Positions 56,384 through 64,000 of a DNA stretch of 64,000 nt are shown one piece after another (position 1 is the stretch's first letter; the number at the start of each line of letters is the position of its first letter). The translations under genes were made by a program, and so were the position numbers. The notes under the pieces were generated by a model that saw only the letters and a program-made list of their open reading frames with translations, made no database searches and was not told where the DNA came from. The DNA comes from Zasmidium citrigriseum (lineage: Eukaryota; Ascomycota; Dothideomycetes; Mycosphaerellales; Mycosphaerellaceae). The stretch covers positions 1 to 64,000 of the forward strand of contig NHNW01000020.1 in NCBI GenBank assembly GCA_002786025.1. Reading direction: 5' to 3'.

Positions 56384-58648
56384 CTAGGCGGTGTGAGAGT
56401 CCGCCTGGACATTCTGTGACATCGTTGCCGTTCGAGTAGCTGATGATTCGTCCTTGCTATCAGTGATATGACCTCTACTGGCAGCTCCTGATAGGCCTGA
56501 ATCCTGTTCTTTCAACGCAAGAAAGCTTTTCTCGGCGTCCCAACACCAAATACTGTCTGCCGCGAAGATAAAGTTCATCTCTTCAAGCGTGCGTTGATTA
56601 GTCTCCGGAAAGAAAGCCCATACTATTATGATGGACAGTACATTGACCGCTGCGAAGATGTATAAAGCCTTCTCTTGGAGACGTGCGAAGACTGTGGGTA
56701 GCAGCAATACCTACAGATTGCGGTCAGTGGTTATCGTAAAAGTGTGGTTAAGTATCGAAGTATACCTACACACCAGCCATTGCCTATTGACCACCCGATT
56801 ACACCCCACGCATTGCCACGGGCTCGAATCTGTAGCGGGAATATCTGCAATCGTCAGCTTTTTTTAATGTTTGCATCGTGTATGTCGCCCACTTCTGCTT
56901 GATACAACCACGGCACAGTGAGCCACGTTGCGCCAAAGATAGCTGTGAATAAGTAGACAAAGAACGCAGCAGCGCCTCCCACATGCGCTCTTTGCGAGCT
57001 GCTGGCGTGCTGTGTTGCGTACGCTAGGCCACCCGCACAGAGGCAGCAGATGCCTTGACCAACCGCACCCCAGTAGAGAGTGACCTTTCGACCGAACCGA
57101 TCGATCGTGAACACGCAAATGAGCGTAGAGAGCTATCGTACTTCCGACTCAGCATATCTTTGGTGTTCAAGAGCAGAACTTTGACGTCCGACGTACCATG
57201 TATGTAATGTTGTTCAATCCACTGACCCATTGGCGATCCTGGGGCCCGATGCCAGCAATAGTGAAGATCTCGGGACCATAAATGACGATGCCGTTGATGC
57301 CCGTCCATTCTTGCAAGATCTGCAGCCAAACGACAAGCTGTACACGGCGAGCTGTGTGTAATTTACCTTGTCCAACGCCAAACAGCATACTCAAATAGCT
57401 TGTTTGCTGGGAGTTCTCCAATTCCAGCGTGACGTTCTGTTGGATGGCGGAGTACTCTGCTTCGGCAACGTCGTCTTGTTCACCTCGCAAGCGACCTAGA
57501 ACAAATCGAGCCTCTTGCAGCCGCCCGGCCTTGACGAGCCAGCGCGGGGAATCTGGCATGAACCAGATTGTTACCAACAGGGCCGTTAATCAATCAGTCG
57601 TTATCTCCACATCATAATTTCATTGGGTTCTAACCGACGAGAGGTACAATCTGGAATGCGATGGGGAATCTTGCCAATCAGTAATGTGCTACAAGAGGCC
57701 ACAGACGGTCTCGGGAATGCCTCACCTCCATATGAATCCAGACGTTCCATCACCATAAAAAGATGTGCCGCTGCACCAGTCAGCATGAGATGGTTCGTCG
57801 AGCCTTCTATCCTAGCAGGAGTGTACTATTCGATCCAGTATGCCACCACTACGCCGGAGATATGAAGTGTAAACTGTGTGGACACTGCAACTGTCAGTAG
57901 CTGAGGGGCGAGGCTGATTCGGGTACGCACCGAAAGCGCCCCTAGAAGTGTGAGGTGCTGTCTCTGTTGCCCAGACTGGGGTCGCTGCGTTGAGGAGGCC
58001 CGTGCCAATGCCATTGAACACTCTCGCTACCGCTGCGTTAGATTCAGGACGTATGCTTATTGCTCGGCTGCGCAACTGACCGCAGACAAACCACTCCACA
58101 TTCATGGCAGAGCACTGAAGAGAAGCTCCGACGATGGCCCATGCACTGCCAAAGCCAATGGTGCGAGTCCTTCCAAATCGATCACCGAGCCAGCCTCCCA
58201 AAACAGCCCCTAATAGCGTCCCAGGAAGGTAGTACACGGCAACCTCACACAGACCTTAGTTACGTCGAATTCGTTCTTCGAGGCTTTGGTTCACGTACTG
58301 CACCCCCTTGTAATAGCGGTTTGGTAACATGCACAAGATGCGTGGCCTCGTCGTAGTAGCCGAAATCCATGAGCTCGGCGTAGCTCCGAGAGGTATTGAC
58401 ACCACCCATGACCCCTTAGCATCCATTCAGCGCACGTACGATCGTCACGAAGACACCAACCTGCCTTGGTCATATCCTGAGCTCAGTCAGACTTATGAAG
58501 GCCTGTTCTGTTCTTCAATGCCGGGGAACTAACCGAAATAGAATATCGACAGGCCAGCCACCAGGCTGACCGCTGTCAGTAACGCTTTTCCCTCGAGCCG
58601 CTCCGCAACGCCAGGTCTGGAATGTTCGTCAGATATATGAAGAGGCAT
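56384..58648 (-). CDS. MFS hexose-type sugar transporter, 12 exons
   Basis: Exons: 58648-58534, 58476-58465, 58414-58299, 58243-58081, 58032-57931, 57890-57827, 57770-57726, 57669-57635, 57552-57197, 57132-56893, 56844-56770, 56710-56384, giving 549 residues. Family signatures are complete: FYFGYDQGVMGGVN (TM1), GGWLGDRFGRTRTIG, VFNGIGTG, VWATETAPHTSRGAF, GFIWRFPIAFQIVP, PDSPRWLVKAGR, LQEWTGINGI, IDRFGRK, QAEIFPLQIRARGNAWG and FFPETNQRTLEEM. Oddities: exon 2 is only 12 nt and is followed by a GC-AG intron; intron 5 is 40 bp. With canonical intron 8 (57553-57634) about ten conserved residues before PDSPRW (coding-looking ALLVTIWFMP) are skipped; keeping them needs a non-AG acceptor. It should import hexoses or related sugars across the plasma membrane. 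Confidence 0.8.
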
Positions 58649-59388
58649 TTAAATGTAGCTGGTGTGGAAGGACTGGACTGCACGAAGGTGGTGGTTTGGG
58701 GTGAGGGGTGGAGCAGATTGGAATAGATGCTTGAAAGCCGCTAGAACGTCAAGCTGGAGAGAATGCATCCAAGTTAAAAGCGGCAGAGATGATGCATCTC
58801 AAGGGTGCAGATGGTCCCAATACAGTGTCCAATTGCAGAGCATCAAATCACGAGGCATGTCGCACCTTCAGCTGACCCCGCTACGGGCTGGGCTTCAGCG
58901 CTAATGCAAAGGGGCGCGATGGCCGAATCGATATGTCGAGCGCGAGCCGCGCCTACCGCCCTTGAGGCTTGAGCTGAATACGTGCATTGCTTTGCTTCAT
59001 TTCACCTCGGGCTGTCTGCCTGCTGATGTCATGCCAAGGACTGTTGTAACCAGCTCGCACAGGGCAGCCTTTACTCTCCCTCGGATTGCTTTTTGGACTG
59101 TAACAACTCACGAGGCCGACAGTGTGCAAAAGGCCCGGTGTCAAAGCTGAAATCTGCAGCAGGTCCGATATGGTACTATTCTTTGTCGAGCAAACATCAA
59201 TGTCTGTTGCGAAATTCAAATATCATTGGGCTGTTGAGCTGTTCTGCGCAGCCTTGTCAAGTTTGAAACTATTCCGAGGCTGCAACCAATCAAAACCTGT
59301 CAGAGCCACGGCAGATCATTCACATCGTCTCTCGCAAATTTGGGGGACTTTGATACTGGGCGGATATCGCTCTGCTAATGAAATTGTG
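58649..59388. other. Intergenic region
   Basis: This 740 bp holds the sugar transporter promoter and the 3' side of the STAND-like gene. Short overlapping frames, no domain, no RNA gene. Confidence 0.5.
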
Positions 59389-61854
59389 CTACTGGAAACC
59401 GACGATCTCATCTAGAAAGCTGTGATGAGTCCAATCATGCTGGTCTTGAAGCGAACGAAAGAGATTCTCCACGTTGTCTGAGATCCGGTATGTATCGCTG
59501 GCTTGACTTCCTTCGTCGTAAACATAATAGTCCAGTCCATGAAACAAGCGTGGTTTGATCTCAGTCCAGTGAGCCCAGTATCGGCGCGAGTGGTTGGCAA
59601 CGTCTCCATCATCAATTTCTTTGCGGCTTCGAGCGGGCGGGACACTTCGCAACCGCTTCATGCCACACGGATTGTCTGGCCTCAGCGACTGTCGTGCCAG
59701 GCGGGCTACCACATCACGATTGTCGTCCTGGGCAAGACCTACTGCTGCTCGCGGCGTGAACCCAACGCAAGATTCGTCCTCGTCTGGAAAATCCCCTGGG
59801 CTATGTAAGAGTAGTTCGCTCGGATGCAAGTCATGCTTCCACCTTGTCTGTACCTTAGTCCAGTGACCCTCACACCGCTCTTGATCGTTCCTAGGAGGCC
59901 ATGAGATGATTATTGGCAGGTACGGACTCCGCGGTAGAGCCCCGGGAGTAGTTTCCAATCTGTATATTACCACCTCAACTGGCCCAGGCTTTTGCGAGAC
60001 GGCCCAGTCTCCCGGATCGGGTCCATAGTGAAGGTCAAGACAATGACCTACGAAGGGAGGCCCAATGTCCTGTGCATATGAACTTCGCCATTGTGAGAAC
60101 TCCCTGTCACCATATTGAAGTAGATGCAGACCGGAGTCGACGATCATAGTTGCCCAACGCCGGAGAAACTGATGGTGCATCTGGCTGGGACCAATTTGCA
60201 TAGCGTCGTGTCTCGAAGTCCATTCTTGCATGGCACTGAGCAACGGAGTACTACGCATCCTTTGGTTGTACGATATCTCCGTCAACGCACATGGATTGGC
60301 CCCATTCCTTAACGCCGTCTTTCCTAGTTCAACCCATTGACAGATTATGTCATCCTCGACCTCGCTTTCGACGTCAAGCATTCCAAGCATTGCCCGAGCG
60401 ACGATGTGAAGTAATTCGCACCCATTTGCGGACCTTGTAGTTGCAAGCCGTGGATCTTCAGCATTCAGTGACACAAAGCGGAGGAAGACGTCTACGCGGC
60501 CCGGATAGCGTGCTGAAGTCGCATAGTAAACAGCTTGTGTGAATCTCTCTTCCAAGGTACGTCCAGAGTACGGCAATGGCTGATTGCGTAAAATGACATC
60601 CGCACAATCTGTGTTCGGGCAGAATACTAAAGCTTCCCTCTTATTGCCTTTGTAATCGTCCAGATCGGGGTCGGCTCCAATTGATTCTATCACGCGGCGA
60701 TAGACTTCCACGACGTCTCTGTTTAGAACGTCACGACCACTGTATCTGAAGTGTTGTGACCGCAGAACAGCAATATCGAGGTACTTCAGCAAGTCTTCGC
60801 CGCTAACGGTGTGCCTCAACCGTGGCAGCAGCCACCAAAAGACAGAGTACTGTCCAGATGCCACAGTCTCCTATGCAGATGTCAGCGGTGTCCAATTTTC
60901 CATTGGGCAGGATTACATGTATTGGCATACATCAAGCATTGTCGACACAAAACCCCCGGATTTTACAACGACATCTGAGATGGATGCTTCGCCTTCGGCA
61001 AGCAACTTCTGTACCGTTTCAAGCCGACCCACACGGCATGCTCGAAATATTGGCGAGTTTCTTGGTACAACTCTCCGCACACTGAGGCTCCAGTTCCATC
61101 CGCATTCAACGGTTTCAGCCGTGAAGGTCCAAATGCGGTTGGTCAACCAGACGGGAAATGTGATCGACAGACGAGAGCGAGCTGGACCACATAGTCTGGA
61201 ACCACGAATGTGTTGCGAGGTCTCATCTTCGTCCGAGTCCACATGATCTTCCCATTGGGGTAGCTTGGTACGGTTCTGGCCAGTACTTGGCAGGCCGTGC
61301 TGGAATTTCGAAGGGACCTCTCGGAACGCCTCATAGGCTAGCTTTTGGAAAGACTGCATTGAGTCCAATTTTTGGCTTTGATCAAGCAGCATGCGATGAT
61401 TCTCTCGATCTCGCCTGACCTGCTCTTGCTGGTTGTAGGACATAACTCCCAACTGTAATGAACTCTTCGCACGTTCAAGATCTTCCATTTGCTTCTTAAT
61501 GTCTCGCTCTTTGAAAGCCGCATAGACTTTGCCTGCCCGTTTGTATCTCTGCATGTAGATGGCCATCATGTCGACCGTACTTTGAATTCGCAACGTACAT
61601 CGGCGGCATTGGGCGATGCATCGGCTGAGTAGATATTGGTCGTGATTGTCGTCTTGTCTGTGCCGCTCAAGATGCTGCAGAATTTGGGCCGTAGTCTCAA
61701 GATCAAAAACCAGATCATCGAAAGTTTCTTGCGCTCCACGGACAGCATGGTAAAAGCCTTTTAACTTCTGAGCGCTTTCTATTAGCTGGATTGAGAGCGA
61801 CAGAAAACCTGCACCACCTGCAATCACTCCAATAATAGCTTCTGGCCCTGACAT
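59389..61854 (-). CDS. PigL_N/STAND-like N-terminal protein with ankyrin-like segments (two exons)
   Basis: Exons 61854-60931 and 60870-59389 with a 60-bp intron encode 801 residues. The N-terminus MSGPEAIIGVIAGGAGFLSLSIQLIESAQKL followed by GAQETFDDLVFDLETTAQIL is typical of the fungal N-terminal domain (PigL_N/Fungal_N type) that fronts many STAND/NLR-like proteins. A helical, charged stretch follows (about 105-160). An ankyrin-like unit SPIFRACRVGRLETVQKLLAEG lies at about 267-288; the intron falls just after it, and more helical repeats follow in exon 2 (ELLHIVARAMLG). No NACHT or NB-ARC P-loop is present. A role in self/non-self or stress signalling is inference. The chosen Met avoids an 87-residue Arg-rich upstream extension of unlikely coding nature. 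Confidence 0.78.
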
Positions 61855-63043
61855 TGTGTAGCGGATGCTGCAAGAGCGATCTGGGACGTAGTCGTAAGGG
61901 TAAGAGAGAAAAATAGAGAGAGGGATTTGCTGCGGTAGGGACTGTTTTCCATGCAAGCCTGAAAATAAGGTTCGACCCCACGGGGCGCAATGCAGCCATC
62001 TGCTCGTGCAGGCTCCTTGTGAGATGAGGCGCGCAGACTCGTCGGCTGCAAGCTGACGGAAGAAGTATCTGCGCCGTTGACGTAAACGTCGTGAGGCCGC
62101 CCTTCCTGACTCCAAAGACCTCGGTCGTCTAGAACGATCGAAAGATCACGTCAATTTACCGAAGGAAGCTTAGCCTACACGCTCGGATGCTCTGGATCTT
62201 CGACTCATGGAGTGCGGCCTCACGACCTGAACGATTGGATGAGATACCTGGGGGAACACATGAGCCGTTTGTACACTTGCCATACCAGCGGACGTTCTCA
62301 GGCACTCACGCAAAGCTTCATTACATGCCTTCCGATAAATGTAACGTTTTAGGTAACGTCTTTCAAAACTGCACGCGGTTTGTTTGTGGCGTGCTTCAGA
62401 GGGCAGAAGCCCTTCAAAAGATTCGCTATTCTGCCGGAAGATCCCAAACGTGGTGACAATCTACTATCTAAACGTCCTGTCATACATTCAATGACGATAA
62501 TAGCGGTGGTAACAGCACAAGAATGGGATGTTAAAGAGCTGAGTAAACTATACACTAGGGGTTGACCAGGCTATGGAAGGATGTCCAGCGCCGCTGGTGT
62601 GAACTTCATGCTAGCGTACAATCAGGCCATATTTTTTTTACCACCCTCAACCCTCGTGTCGCATCACACGGAGATGAGAATATCTTCAGAGCCTGTACGG
62701 CAATCATATTGAAGCCCGGCGGGGATGTTTGTCTGGACTCCAGAACATGCTGTGCCCTTCCGCCGTCTACTATTGAGAGGCAAACATTGCGCTTCTTTCT
62801 CTAACATGCAAGGAGAAGCTCTCAAGTGGTGGTGCCCGTCTTCTTAGGCCCGCAGCCGTTTGGGAACATTCATAAAGATGCCAAGTTTCAGGAGATAGTG
62901 ACTTGCTTCATTTCGAGGGGCTCGTGCGTCAAGCGCTCGAAACTCTAAATCCGTTTATCTAGCCCTCTTCTTGGCTTGCTTTCTCTTCAAACCTCGATCC
63001 CTCCAGCGTCGAACCGAAACATACGATCAACACAACCTCCACA
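61855..63043. other. Divergent intergenic region of 1.2 kb
   Basis: Lies between the STAND-like gene (-) and paralogue 3 (+). Short frames only. The last 100 bp before 63044 are CT-rich then CA-rich, like a fungal promoter and leader. Confidence 0.5.
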
Positions 63044-64000
63044 ATGTCAACGAACACGGACGCCACTATCAACATCAACGGTGCCATGGCATCCACTCTT
63101 GTCGTCGAGGCAGAGATCCTCGAGCTCAAGCAGCGACTCGCGTCTATTCCCAACGAGTTGTCCGACAGTATCTACAACTACGTCCTCTCACCCGACACCG
63201 AAGTCGTCCACATCACCGAAGACTACAAGCCGCCCGTCCAACTCCAGCTCAGCCGCGCTACACGTGAGACAGCCGCCCTCAACTACTACTCCAACACTAC
63301 CTTCCAGGTCGAGGAGGGCTACGAAGGCCTGCTCGTTGACTTCTGGCTTCCATCGATCACTGCGTCCCACAAGGCCCACATCCGCAAGATCTTCCTCAAG
63401 CGTGTCCTCGAGCCTGGACGCTCGTGGGAGACGGCCATCAACATCGCCTGGAAGGACCTCGACCCGCTTTGGGTTCTGTCGGGCGGCCTTGCCAACAGCT
63501 ACTACATCCTCCCCAAGAACTTCTGCACCAACATCGTGTACGAGGACGACTATGGGGACACTAAGGAGGTCGTGATGGATGGCGCGTCCATTGAGAAGGT
63601 GTGGATGGAAAACGGCATGGGCAGTGAGTTTCTCCGCGGAAGATAGTCCGTCTATGCAATCATTTAAGCTAACAGATATTCTAGTCATGATCAATCTCGG
63701 ACCGGGTTTCAAGATCAACGGTCCCGACGCCAAGTATCCCGTCGAGAGCGAGTACGTCGTCCCCTGAAGATTCCCCACGATGGCCCTGGATTCAACAGCA
63801 TTGCTAACATGTATTCCTAGCTACGACGACGACTTCAGTGACGAAGACGAGTCCGACTACGAGGGTCTGACCGACAGGCAGATCTATCTCGGCAAGTGGG
63901 CAGGCAAGAGCCTCAACCACACCAAGAACGCCAACAAGACCGAGCAGGCCAAGGTGGGCGGGGAGATCGGGGGACCCAAGAAGTCCAAGAAGAAGAAGAA
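63044..64000 (+). CDS. Lineage-specific protein, paralogue 3 (partial at window end)
   Basis: Exons 63044-63623, 63685-63751 and 63821 to beyond the window edge; introns are 61 and 69 bp. It contains the family pattern IPNELSDSIYNYVLSPDTEV, EDYKPPVQLQLSRATRETAALNYYSNTTF and FWLPSITASHKAHIRKIFLK seen in the genes at 54409 and 55443. It is longer, with a 40-residue N-terminal extension and an extra C-terminal part. The C-terminus switches from acidic (DDDFSDEDESDYE) to Lys-rich (GGPKKSKKKKK), suggesting a nucleic-acid-binding or nuclear tail. The stop is not in the window. Function unknown. Confidence 0.78.

Noticed and set aside
61855..62115. 87-codon N-terminal extension of the STAND-like protein
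   Set aside because: Arg-rich and unlike the family, whose members start at the MSGPEAIIG-type sequence.
1..64000. tRNA, rRNA and CRISPR arrays
   Set aside because: By eye no tRNA T-loop/anticodon arrangement, no rRNA core and no regularly spaced repeats were seen; a covariance-model scan was not possible here.

Overview
The window is nuclear DNA of a filamentous ascomycete, most likely a dothideomycete of the Mycosphaerellales type. The evidence is short GT-AG introns (mostly 45-75 bp), Zn2Cys6 regulators, a fungal hybrid histidine kinase, fungal-specific protein families, and an island mutated in the manner of repeat-induced point mutation (RIP). The class assignment is inference; nothing here fixes genus or species.

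Positions 1 to about 17,745 form one continuous RIP-ravaged repeat island. CA and TG dinucleotides are almost gone, TA is in large excess, and CG is retained. No intact gene survives, but reading TAA/TAG stops as former Gln/Trp codons reveals relics: a Gypsy integrase with chromodomain (+, about 3.4-4.9 kb), an unidentified reading frame (-, about 5.2-5.8 kb), a DUF6589-type transposon-associated gene (+, about 6.6-9.4 kb), an interval bounded by 17-bp inverted repeats (9,468-12,716), and a RecQ-like DNA helicase (-, about 14.75-16.0 kb). Several short tandem repeats lie between them.

Positions 17,745 to 64,000 are ordinary euchromatin. In order: a Cys/His-motif protein (-), GPN2 GTPase (+), FAD aromatic monooxygenase (-), NAD(P)-binding epimerase-like protein (-), secreted GH78 alpha-L-rhamnosidase (+), URB1 ribosome-biogenesis factor (+), a Zn2Cys6 regulator (+), a six-exon secreted protein (-), a gene-poor 3.9 kb, a flavin amine oxidase (+) converging on a second Zn2Cys6 regulator (-), a hybrid histidine kinase (+), a class III aminotransferase (-), two BTB-like paralogues (+), a U1A/U2B''-type spliceosomal protein (-), an MFS drug-type transporter (+), two small paralogues of a lineage-specific family (+), an orphan CBM35-like fragment beside a 12-exon sugar transporter (-), a PigL_N/STAND-like protein with ankyrin-like segments (-), and a third, larger paralogue of the small family running off the right edge (+).

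Housekeeping functions (GPN2, URB1, U1A/U2B'') are mixed with accessory metabolism and signalling; I see no convincing biosynthetic cluster. The most unusual items are gene-structural: a 7-nt micro-exon inside the RNP2 motif of a spliceosomal protein gene, a 12-nt micro-exon followed by a GC-AG intron in the sugar transporter, and two genes where the conserved protein needs an exon start that no AG acceptor supplies. Exon boundaries were worked out by hand from phase, splice motifs and family conservation; no search was run.
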